Positions 32,640-42,859 of a DNA stretch of 64,000 nucleotides are shown in pieces; position 1 is the stretch's first letter, and the number at the start of each line of letters is the position of its first letter. Origin of the DNA: Pictodentalium vernedei (lineage: Eukaryota; Mollusca; Scaphopoda; Dentaliida; Dentaliidae); NCBI GenBank assembly GCA_031216915.1, contig CM062290.1, positions 261,179,969 through 261,243,968 on the forward strand, written 5' to 3'. The notes beneath the pieces are model-generated. The model saw only the letters and a program-made list of their open reading frames with translations, did not search any database and was not told the origin of the DNA. The translations under genes and the position numbers were made by a program.

Positions 32640-33061
32640 TGTAAACAGGAGAGATAAGTGCGGAAGCCGGGGTTCGAACCATCGACCTCTAGCACACAAA
32701 GCTACCAATTTACCACAAGACTAAGAGATCTGGACCAACCAGGCTGGTTGGTAAATGACATTTATACCTCGACCGCTACACTACTCTCCGCTTCTTTTGA
32801 GATTCACCGACCGCGAATCTCACCCCAGATTCCACCTCAGAGCGGTCGAAACATACCCCATGCTTCAACACAGCGTCTACAATGCCACCAATTGCTGAGG
32901 ATTGGATGAGCCCCCAAATATAACAGGAGGAGAGATAAGTGTGGGAGCCGGGGTTCGAACCGTCAACCTTTAGCACACAAAGCGACCGATTTACCATGAG
33001 ACTAAGAGATCCGGACCAACCAGGCTGGTTGGTAAATGGCCTTTATACCTTGACTGCTACA
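32640..33061 (-). mobile_element. TRIM (miniature LTR retrotransposon) with a tRNA-like LTR
   Basis: Two direct repeats of 141-143 bp (32,640-32,780 and 32,919-33,061) flank 138 bp. On the minus strand each starts TGTAGC and the outer one ends in TTTACA. Just after the 5' repeat (minus strand) lies TTTGGGGGCTCATCC, close to a primer-binding site for tRNA-Pro (TGGGGGCTCGTCC). Just before the 3' repeat is AAAAGAAGCGGAGAG, a good polypurine tract. A 4-bp duplication ACTG flanks the whole (32,636-32,639 and 33,062-33,065). No coding capacity. Within each repeat the same strand carries GGTTCGAACCCC (B box) preceded about 42 nt upstream by an A-box-like TAGTCTCATGG, so the LTR appears tRNA-derived. 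Plant Cassandra TRIMs carry a 5S-derived promoter in the LTR, which is the nearest precedent I know. A tandem SINE pair is the alternative but does not explain PBS, PPT and TSD. Confidence 0.7.
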
Positions 33062-33065
33062 ACTG

Positions 33066-33892
33066 CATCAACAAGCCATTGGCCATAAGCATCAGCCAAC
33101 TGGCTTACTGTCACTGTCTTTGTCGACAAACCTTTCAATATACTGTGTGAAGTATATTTTATATGTATGCAAAGCCAACTATGTGATAAACACAATGGTC
33201 ATCGATTTTTTTTTCTGTATTTGGTTATTATTTATCGTGTTGCATTCAGTAGGCACAACACTCTATTCCGTTCTGTGTCCCGTCATTCCGAAGAGTGGGC
33301 AAGCGTTCCTGTTCCATGATCTATACTGAGGGGGGGGTGGGGGGGGGGGGGGGGATGGTGCTTGTGAGGGGTGTTTGGGTAAAATAATGTGTAGATCCTA
33401 TTTGTCTTTCTAAATAATTACAATCTGAAGGGTGGGGGTGGTGCTGAATAAAATAAACCTGTTCCTGTATGCTCTACGATTTGTGCTACTTTCCACATCG
33501 GGGCTGGGGGGTGAGGGGGGGGGGGGGGGCTGAATGGTGGGGGGGGGGGGGCTGAATAAAATAATTTGTATTTGTCTTTCTAAATAATAACAACTCTTTT
33601 CCACATTGGGGAGGGGAGTCTTGTACAGTGGGCACTTCATACCTGTGTTATTGTAAATACTTTTGAGTTCAACTCACTGGGCATCAACAGTTTATCATTT
33701 TGGTGAGCCCTAGTGGTTCAACTGGTACCTCAGAACAAGACTTTATAAAAGGATTAGTACCCAGATTACTAAAGCTTCCCAGAAGGTTATGATTCTGAAC
33801 AATATTTCAAAATATCGACCATATTTCAAAATTCAAACATCGTCCAGCTCTAATTTCATGCAATAAATCACTTTTGTTGTTCTCCGTAAGAA
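33066..33892. other. No gene recognised; G-rich tracts
   Basis: Poly(G) tracts at 33,331-33,354 and 33,513-33,551, part of two direct copies of GGCTGAATAAAATAA...CTTTCTAAATAAT sequence about 130 bp apart. No coding signal. Confidence 0.5.
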
Positions 33893-33968
33893 GTCTGTTC
33901 TCGGTGTAAATACGAGATTAATAAATAATTCCCATCACATAGACTTTGGCTGGTCTAAATTTTTTTTT
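33893..33968 (+). repeat. Conserved block preceding a TTTTAGCT element, copy 1
   Basis: AAGTCTGTTCTCGGTG, then ATTAATAAATAATTCCCATC and GACTTTGGCTGGTCTAAAT just before the T-run. Related blocks precede family B at 47,655-47,734 and stand alone at 50,690-50,775. Confidence 0.6.
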
Positions 33969-36844
33969 AGCTCACCTGAGCGAAGCTCAGCGGGCGCTTT
34001 ACTGATCGTGATCCGTCCGTCGTCCGTCCGGCGTTAACTTTACATTATCGACTTCTCCTCCTAAACCACTAGCCCAATTTTATTCAAATGTTGGCTAAAT
34101 GTTTATTACCTAATGCCAATTCAGATTTGTTCAAATGAAGTTGCCCCTCCTCCTGGGTGGTGCCACGTCCCCAAGGGGCACCAAAATTTTGTAAATCTTC
34201 TTCTCATGAACCAGCAGTAGCAGAGACTTGATATATGGTATGCACCTTCCTTTTGAGGTGTAGACTCAGATTTGTTCAAGAGAAGTTTGAGGGATAATAT
34301 TTGGCGTTGTTATGGGAGGGGCAAAAATTTTGGCCCCGCCCCTAATTTCTATTTTCTGAACCGAGAAGCCAATTTCAACCAAATTTTATGTGAGGGCTTA
34401 TTGGGTCATGAGTACTTGATTTATGCAAAAAAAAAAAATTTCCCGCAGCCCCGTGGGAACCGCAGGAGCTAAAAATAGAAAAAATTTAAAACGCCCATAT
34501 CTCCAAAACTGCACGGCACCGAGAATTTTTATTTGGTGTGCAGCTTCCTTAGGACCAACAGAAAGGATTGGTAAAAAAAAATTGCCATTGGTTTTATCAT
34601 AGGGCACAGTTTCGGGACTTTGAAAAAGTGCTGAGTCAGCACTTTTTAACACTGTAGGCAATGGGAAAAACATTAAAAAATCTTCTTCTCCAGATCCAGC
34701 AGGCAGAATCTTTTGATATTTGGTATGCAACATTGTAGGGTGGATCTGATTCAAGTTTGTTCAAATCGGCCCCCTGGGTTCATATTTGGGCTCAGTATAG
34801 GAGCCCGATTTCGAACTTAGTGCATTTCAGGCAAATTTCTTCAAAAATCTTCTTCTCCAGATCCAGCAGGCAGAATCTTTTGATATTTGGTATGCAACAT
34901 TGTGGGGTGGATCTGATTCAAGTTTGTTCAAATCTGCCCCCTGGGTTTATATTTGGGCTCAGTATAGGAGCCCAAATTTGAACTTACTGCATTTCAGGCA
35001 AATTTCTTTGAAAATCTTCTTCTCCAGATCCAGCAGGCAGAATCTTTTGATATTTGGTATGCAATATTGCGGGGTGGATCTGATTCAAGTTTGTTCAAAT
35101 CGGCCCCTTGGGTTTATATTTGGGCTCAGTATAGGAGCCCAAATTTGAACTTAGTGCATTTCAGGCAATTTCTTTGAAAATCTTCTTCTCAAGATCCAGC
35201 AGGCAGAATCTTTTGATATTGGGTATGCAACATTGTGGGGTGGATCTGATTCAAGTTTGTTCAAATCGGCTCCCTGGGTTTATATTTGGGCCCAGTATAG
35301 GAGCCCAAATTTGAACTTAGTGCTTTTCAGGCAAATTTCTTAAAAAATCTTCTTCTCCAGATCTAGCAGGCAGAATCTTTTGATATTTGGTATGCAACAT
35401 TGTGGGGTGGATCTGATTCTATTTTGTTCAAATCGGCTCCCTAGATTCATATTTGGGCTCACTATAGAAGCTCGAATTCGAACTTAGTGCATTTCAGGCA
35501 AATTTCTTCAAAATCTTCTTCTCCAGATCCTGCAGGCAGAATCTTTTGATATTTGGTATGCAACATTGTGGGGTGGATCTGATTCCAGTTTGTTCAAATC
35601 GGCCACCTGGATTCATATTTGGGCTCACTATAGAAGCCCAAATTCAAACTTAGTGCATTTCAGGCAAATTTCTTCAAAAATCTTCTCCAGATCCAGCAGG
35701 CAGCATCTTGTGATATTTGGTATGCAACATTGTGGGGTGGATCTGATTCAAGTTTGTTCAAATCGGCCCCCTGGGTTTATATTTGGGCTCAGTATAGAAG
35801 CCCAAATTTGAACTTAGTGCATTTCAGGCAAATTTCTTTGAAAATCTTCTTCTCAAGATCCAGCAGGCAGAATCTTGTGATATTTGGTATGCAGCATCCT
35901 TAGGGGGGTGAGATTCAAGTTTGTTCAAGCCATGTCCCTAGGTCCATATTTGGGCTCACTGTGGGAGCTTGAATTGTAACTTTGTTTGAAATGAGGAATT
36001 TTCTTAAAAAATCTTCTTCTTCAGATCCAGCAGTCGGAATGGTTTGATATGTGGTGAGTAGCATCCTTGGGGGGGGGGGGGGGGGGGGGGAGGGGGGATT
36101 CAAGTGTGTTAAAGCCAAGTCCATGGGTCCATATTTGGGCTCCCTGTGGGAGCCCAAATTATAACTTAGTCAATATGAGGAATTCTTCTTTAAAAATCTT
36201 CTTCTTCAGATTCAGCAGTTGGAATGTTTTGATATTTGGCATGGAGCAACCTTAGGGGGCTGAGATTCAAGTTTGTTCAAGCCAAGTCCCTTGGTTCATA
36301 TTTGGGCTTACTATGGGAGCCTGAATGACAACTTAGTTCAAAATGAGGAATTTTCTTTAAAAATCTTCAGATCCAGCAGATGAATGCTTTTGATATTTTT
36401 TATGCAGCATCCTTAGGGGGGTAAGATTCAAGTTTGTTCAAGCCATGTCCCTAGGTCCATATTTGGACTGATTGTGGGAGCTCGAATTGTAACTTGGTTC
36501 AAAATGAGGAATTTTCTTTAAAAATCTTCTTCTTCAGATCCAGCAGTCGGAATGTTTTGATATTTGGTGTGCGGAATCCTTAGGGGTGTGAGTTTCAGGT
36601 TTGTTAAAGCCAAGTCCCTGGGTTCATATATGGGCTCCCTGTGGGAGCCCGAATTATGACTTAGTTCAATATGAGGAATATTCTTTAAAAATCTTTTTTA
36701 AGATCCACTGGTCAGAATATTTGGATATTTGGTTTCAGCTTTTCTTAGGAGGAGCAGATGCAACTTGTGGAAATCAATTCTCTGGGTTGATATTTAGGCT
36801 ACCATGTCAGGTGAGCGCCCTCAGGCCCCCTGGGGCCTCTTGTT
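33969..36844 (+). mobile_element. TTTTAGCTCACC element (family A), full length with 13 tandem units
   Basis: The left end follows a T-run: AGCTCACCTGAGCGAAGCTC forms a short hairpin, followed by GTCCGTCGTCCGTCC. From about 34,682 there are 13 head-to-tail units whose CTTCTTCTCC starts recur every 161-167 bp (once 185 where a poly(G) run is inserted near 36,070). More diverged units precede them. The right end has TCAGGTGAGC (36,807-36,816), the exact complement of GCTCACCTGA at the left (33,970-33,979), then the hairpin AGGCCCCCTGGGGCCT (36,823-36,838) and CTCTTGTTTT. No protein is encoded. Short sub-terminal inverted repeats, a 3' hairpin and a ~160-bp tandem core match non-autonomous Helentrons (DINE-1-like) and recall bivalve pearl elements; that is an inference. 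Confidence 0.8.
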
Positions 36845-36849
36845 TTATT

Positions 36850-37194
36850 TAATATAGAAACACAATTCCCATCACCATTTACCAGGGCTTCGGACTTGCA
36901 ACTGACAAGTGCATAATGTGTGAGCAGCCTTTAGAAAGAATGAATTGATTGCATTTGCTAAAGCTGTTTCATCATCTGAGCCGAAAACGGTTTCTTCCTG
37001 GGATATATCATTTAATTTGCTGGAACAGCATGAACGGCTGTCGGAAGCAACATTGTTGGCAGTAACAGAACGAAGTGGTTGTGAAACCAGTAAGCCTTGG
37101 CATTGGGTGCACTGCCTGTCCAAAGAACTGAGATAAGGCCTGGAACTACCCCACAGATGGAACATAGTATTCAATATTCCGATCCACCAGCCCG
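36850..37194 (+). other. Unidentified short coding-like stretch
   Basis: An open frame of about 66 codons to TAA at 37,134 reads FRKNELIAFAKAV..., then SWDISFNLLEQHERLSEA and SKPWHWVHCLSKELR. The composition is protein-like (balanced, with W and C) and unlike the surrounding repeats. No ATG opens it and an in-frame stop precedes it, so it could be a 3'-terminal exon or an element remnant. It lies immediately outside the left end of the decayed DIRS copy. No family recognised. Confidence 0.25.
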
Positions 37195-37430
37195 TATTTT
37201 TACAATATACACCACTGGCCCAGACTTAGCTGGTGCAAACTCAGGGCCAAACACAAATTTTGAACCCCCCAATCCCCAAAATTTGCTTGCAAAACCGAAA
37301 ATTAAAAGTCCTATCTGGTCCTCCATACATTTACTCTCTGCGCATGCACAGCCATCAGGAAGTGACCAGAATTGGCGCCAACATCATTCTTTGTTTGGCC
37401 CTAAAATCAGCAACAATGAACTGACATCTG
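37195..37430 (+). repeat. Left inverted terminal repeat of decayed DIRS copy
   Basis: TATTTTTACAATATAC then GGCCCAGACTTAGCTGGTGC, CCCCAATCCCCAAAATTTGC, TGCGCATGCACAG and AATTGGCGCCAACATC. The right-hand mate (46,600-46,835) is inverted. The NRF1-like palindrome has one mismatch here and is intact on the right. Confidence 0.85.
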
Positions 37431-38144
37431 TGCTTTAAAATCTCCTTTTTTGAGGATGCCAGACACAAATCAGTGCAAGAATTGGTGGATCCAAGGCTGT
37501 TATTGGATGATGGAAGTGTTCAACTGTGGTTTTAGATTTTCAGGGATGTAACTTTATAATAATTCATAAAATTATTTCATGTTTCCCAATTTTGGGACAT
37601 TCGCCTGACGTCATCATTTTTGATAATGATTATTCCACTGTTTGTTAAGTATTCCTTTCCTATCCTTCCATGAACCCTTCCTGTTAAACTCTTAAGCTTT
37701 TTTGGCTATTTTTTATTGAAATTTTTTATTAAATTTCTTGGGTGTTTAACATTTATTACAGAATATTTATTCTGTTTTTCCCCATGGTTAAGTCCTCACT
37801 CTAGGGGTGTTAGGTCGTTTAGTCTTCCATCTTCTATCCGATGTATTGATTTTTCTTCATATGAAGATCTAGCTTTGCATCTGGTAGCATTTAAATTGGT
37901 TTCTGACTTTGGGCCTTTTTGTGGCCTGATGTTTTGTTTCTGTTTTTTTCATTGACGTTGTTTACATTGACAACGTCCTCATGTATAGGTAGTATTTTAT
38001 ATTCTATTACTGTAGAATTACTGTAGGATACATGGATTATTATTCCGGTAGTGTAGCTCAATAAATTTGGATTTTGTCCACACTTACGCTCTATCGGGAT
38101 GCCTTTGAGCTCTTAATGTTACCTTTGGGAACTTAGGCGTTTTT

Positions 38145-40730
38145 AGCTCAACTTTGACGAAGTCAAATTTGAGCTATTGTCATGGCCCGTCGTCCGTCTG
38201 TCCGTCCGTCCGTCTGGCCGTCTGTCCGTCTGTCCGTACGTCAACAATTGGCTATGGCTCGGGCTAGAGGTCGTATTTATGAACCGATCTTTACGAAACT
38301 TCTTGTGTACCTTTGTTATGACCCTGGGACGGGAACGAGTGTTTTTAGGTGTGGTCCGAAATTCAAGATGGCTGCCAGCGGCCATTTTGTACCGATGATT
38401 CAAAAATCAGTTTTTTGTACAGAACTTCTGTATGAAAGTTCTGATTTGAATAAAGTTTTGTATAAATGTTTAGTACCATGGGATACATCACATATAATAC
38501 GGGTTTTTTTCTCGTGCGTAAATTATGCAAATTAGACTGACTTTGATTTATTTAGTGTTACTTTCAGAGCTGTAAGTGCCAAGCTGCTATGGCTCGGGCT
38601 AGAGGCCGTATTTATGAACCAATCTTTACAAAACTTCTTGGGTACCTTTGTTATGACCGTGGGATGAGAACGAGTGTTTTGGGGTGCAGTCCGAAATTCA
38701 AGATGGCTGCCAGCTGCCATTTTGTACCGACGATGCAGAAATTTTTTTTTTGTACAGAACTTCCATATGAAAGCTCTGATTTGAATAATTTTTCGTATGA
38801 ATGTTTAGTACCATGGGATACATCACATATAATACGGGTTTTTTTCTCGTGCGTAGATTGTGCAAATTAGACTAATTTTGATGTTTTTTGGTGTTACTTT
38901 CAGCACTGTAAGTGCAAATGCCAATACGGCTCGGGCTAGAGGCCGTATTTATGAACCGATCTTTTCGAAACTCCTTGGGTACCTTTGTTATCACCGTGGG
39001 ACGAGAACGGGTGTTTTTGGGTGTGGTCCGAAATTCAAGATGGCCGATGGCAGCCATTTTGTACAAAATTTGGTGCAATCAGATTTTTGCACAGAACTTC
39101 CATGTGAAAGCGCTGATTTGAATAATTTTTTGTGTGAATGTTTAGTACCATGGGATACATCACATATAATACGGGTTTTTTTTCTCGTGCAGAAATTATG
39201 CAAATTAGATGAACTTTGATTTATTCAGTGCTACTTATACACTGTAAGTGCACATGTCAATACGGCTCGGGCTAGAGGCTGTATTTATGAACCGATCTTC
39301 ACAAAACTTCTTGGGTACCTTTGATATCACCTTGGGACGAGAACGAGTGTTTCTGGGTGCTGTCCAAAATTCAAGATGGCTGCCAGTGGCCATTTTGTAC
39401 CGAAATTAGGTCTGATCAGTTTTTTGTACTCAACTTCTATACGGCTCAGGCTAGAGGCCGTATTTATGAACCGATCTTTACGAAACTTATTGGGTACCTT
39501 TGTTATCACCGTGGCATGAGAACGAGTGTTTTTGGGTGTGGTCCGAAATTCAAGATGGCCACCAGCAGCCATTTTGTACCAAAATTAGTGCAATCAGTTT
39601 TTTGTACAGAACTTCTGTATGAAAGTTCTAATTTGAATAAATTTTTGTATGAATGTTTAGTAACATGGAATACATCACATATAGTACAGGTTTTTTTCTC
39701 GTGCAGAAATTATGCAAATTAGATGAACTTTGATTTATTCAGTGCTACTTATACACTGTAAGTGCACATGTCAATACGGCTCGGGCTAGAGGCTGTATTT
39801 ATGAACCGATCTTCACAAAACTTCTTGGGTACCTTTGTTATCACCTTGGGACGAGAATGAGTGTTTCTGGGTGCGGTCCAAAATTCAAGATGGCAGCCAG
39901 TGGCCATTTTGTACCGAAATTAGGTCCAATTAGTTTTTTGTCACAACTTCTACACAGCTCATATTTGTGAACTGATCTTCACGAAACTTCTTGGGTACCT
40001 TTGTTTTCATCTTGGGACAGGAATGAGTGTGTTTTGGGGTGCCTTTGTTATCACTGTGCTATGAGAACAAATATTTTGGGGTTCAGTCGGGGGCACGGCG
40101 GCTCAGTTGGTAGAGGTGCAGGCTGCAAGCCGAGAGGTCCTCGGTTCGAATCCCACCTGCGGCAACCGCGTTGTGTCCTTGGGCAAGTCACTTCACCCCG
40201 ATTGCCTACATGGGGGCACGATGACGCTGTGTACTGAGGCGTACTGCACGTCGATGGTGCGCATGTCTTCAACCAATCTAACCCTGCCTGTGCTGCGGTG
40301 CAGAGTTCAGAGTTACGATGTTGGAGAGCTGACAGCTGCTCGTCGTTGCTCGGTGGTTCTCTCCGGGTACTCCGGCTTCCTCCACCCGTAAAACTGTCAC
40401 GGTCACGATTAGCCATTGTGCATAAGTATGTGACCTTAAACACCAATAAATAAATAAATAAATTTGGGGTTCAGTCAGACCCATTCTGGGACGCAAAGAT
40501 TTCTTTTCTAGTTTAGCATCTGACTGTCACCCACCTCTACAATACTTTACCTATACATTTGTTACAGGCAACGGTCAGTATTTATTTACAGACCGTTACA
40601 ATACTTTATATGTACCTTTGTTATCAGGTCATTACCTAGATGTTTGTCATTGCTGTATCACATACTATACATGTACATGTCTTTGTCTTTGTCTTGACAA
40701 GTTGAGCTACAGTGTCATTGACACTTTCAT
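38145..40730 (+). mobile_element. TTTTAGCTCAA element (family B), long copy inserted in DIRS
   Basis: Left hairpin AGCTCAACTTTGACGAAG...TTTGAGCT, then a GTCCGTCC-rich stretch. Units start at GGCTCGGGCTAGAGG: 38,257, 38,591, 38,928, 39,264, 39,443, 39,778 and 39,955. Long units of about 336 bp alternate late with short units of about 179. The right end is TTGAGCTACAGTGTCATTG and a perfect AGTGTCA-T-TGACACT hairpin at 40,710-40,725. A SINE splits the last part at 40,089-40,462. Target: the leader of the decayed DIRS copy, at a T-run. Confidence 0.85.
40089..40462 (+). mobile_element. tRNA-derived SINE, full length
   Basis: Nearly identical to the 25.8-kb SINE from the tRNA-like head (GGCTCAGTTGGTAGAGG, GGTTCGAATCC) through the CTTGGGCAAGTCACTTCACC domain to CACCAATAAATAAATAAATAAA. 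A 14-bp target duplication, TTTGGGGTTCAGTC, lies at 40,075-40,088 and 40,463-40,476. The homologous position in the 47.7-kb family B copy (near 48,636-48,650) is an empty site with a single TTTGGGGTTCAGTC. Confidence 0.95.
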
Positions 40731-41379
40731 TTCCAAAAATAATTTTCCAAAAATATTTTGATTGCTATTATTCATGTATCTTAATTATATATATTTTGTT
40801 GTAGAGTTTGGAGGACTGATATCGACTTTAGCTGATGCACCCCGGCCGACTCTTGTCATTCTTGTGTTCGCTGGGATGACTAATGTTGGAGATGGGTGTC
40901 ACGGTACGTTGTTGGTGGTGAGGTTCTGAGGCCAGGCCTCTCACCTCGTTATAATTCATTTTGTCAGTTTCTGTTTCAGAGGAACATGAAAATGGTGATG
41001 ATATTCTGACACCCATCCAAGTGTGCTACCTTGGTCGTGCTGTGTTGAGCATATAGAGCTAGCTGCTAGATTGCAAGATTGCAAGAGTTATGACCTTTTG
41101 TTAAGGGTTTTAATCCCTTGCAAACCGCTAACCCGACCTGTGAAGCGGTTACTCTGTCCGTGGGAGCCGTGACACCGGGTAAATCCATTGCGGCTGAAGA
41201 GAGTGTAGATATGGGTATAGCGAGCACTTAAATATAAATAAGCTCACCCAGCAATGACTGAAATAGGGAGGAAGTCAGCAAGTTTCTTGTACTCGGTGAG
41301 GTCTAATAGACCGGGAGAGGCCCCTCTCTAACCTAACAACATTTGGGGCCAAATGTTGTTATGAGAAACTTGCACAAGC

Positions 41380-41605
41380 CGGAGCATATGTCCGCCCACT
41401 GCTCGGGACTCTCTGTCTAGTCTGCAGCCGGGGTGGGCTTCAGTCACGGCTTCCTCCGCTATGTTTCACAAGCCGAAATGAAGTTTTCTGGTCTGGTTTG
41501 AAACTTGCACGAGACGACGGAGCATACGTCCACCCACTGCCCGGGATGCACCGTCTAGTCTGCAGCCGGGGTCAGCTTCAGTCACGGCTTCCTCCACTAT
41601 GTTAT
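41380..41605 (+). repeat. Tandem duplication within decayed gag leader
   Basis: CGGAGCATATGTCCGCCCAC...AGTCTGCAGCCGGGGT...CACGGCTTCCTCCGCTATGT at 41,380-41,463 recurs at 41,518-41,602. It corresponds to the GCGGAGCATACGTCC region of the intact gag (about 55,700). Confidence 0.75.
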
Positions 41606-42727
41606 TAAAGCTCACACGACCGCATCCCAGCTACTCGACTTCGGATATCCGGCCTGCTGTGCGAAGAAGGGACCACTCTTCGCCCGTGAAGTCGGACCAT
41701 CCGGTAGCTAGGGAGACGAGGCCTCGATCATTGGGACGTTCAGAGAAGAGATCCATCTCTGACACACTGTCCCAGGAGCAGCAAGCGGCTAAGAAACAGA
41801 AGAATGCTGCTCCTCAGGCCTCGATGACAGACTTGCTGTCACAGATTGCACAGCTGATTGAAGCATCCTAGAAAGTGCAGATGCAGCCTCCCTCAGACTC
41901 AGAACCTGAGCTGTCGAACGGTGCTGGGTCGGTCCAGTCGTCTGTTCATGCAGATGCAATGGACCGAGATTCGCGACTGATTCTCTCGGATGGTGAAAGG
42001 GATAAGGAAGAGGATTACCCTTCCCTTTTGGAACAGCACATGGTTGCGATGGATTTTATCCATCAATACTACACTAGGAATAAAGATGGTTTCTTAACTA
42101 CATCTTCCATAAACATACCATTTCTTGGACCATGTTCATTTAAAACGGTCGAAGAAGATGTTCAGAGAGCTCTTCTGCATTTCGATGAGCAGGCCGGGTA
42201 TCCATGTGTCCTTGCCTGCATCATTCACTATTCGCTCAGACACAATTGAAACTTCAATTTCATCAAGTAGAGCGAATTTAGATGCAGTGTCTTCCACAGA
42301 TCACTTTACCAGACCTATGGCACAACGTCTCAATGGGAAGGAACTTGAGGACGTACGTACCTCTCTTGGAGTTCTTTCCAGGGCAATTATGTATACCATG
42401 TATAACTCCGCCCTAACACTGGCTAATCTGGAGTTAATCAGACGTGATGCTCCCCTTGCGTTGTCATCACTTATAGATGACAAGGTGAAAAGCTCTCTCC
42501 GAGTTGCTCTGGTCACCGGACATACTATTTTTGATGACAAGCTTTCGTTAGTCTTTGAACATGCTACTAAGAAAGCATCAAGTACTCTGCTATTGAAGTC
42601 GGCGTTTCAACAACCTGCTTCAGCAGACAAGAGTAAGGAGGACGTTCCAGATCTAAACGTCAAAAGGGAACTCCTCATGAGGGTACAAGAAACCCTCTTA
42701 CAATTACTCTGGAAGTCGTCAATATAG
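41599..42727 (+). pseudogene. DIRS gag-like ORF, broken (decayed copy)
   Basis: Three successive open fragments match the intact Gag-like protein of the 54-kb element: KKQKNAAPQ...DLLSQIAQLIEAS (41,599-41,871), ELSNGAGSVQSS...DGERDKEED (41,875-42,249) and SRANLDAVSSTDHFT...NSALTLANLELIRRDA (42,125-42,727). A stop separates the first two and a frame change the last. About 45 codons corresponding to the intact copy's SEFFERFRDIAPEF region are missing. Upstream, the Cys-rich N-terminus is not recognisable. Not expected to be functional. Confidence 0.85.
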
Positions 42728-42859
42728 CGTCTCTGGCAAGGGGCGTAGGTCTGATCAGGACTATCGGTCAGACGCCCCTAGGCCGACGGGATGAGATTCT
42801 TCATGGGGAGGACGTAGTTTCTCCTCCCGTAAGCCTCGCAGGTCATACAGGTGATGTTC

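Noticed and set aside
34757-36255. Recurrent ORFs with VHIWAQYRSP / LIFGMQHCG
   Set aside because: Translations of the 166-bp tandem unit of family A; frame breaks at indels between units.
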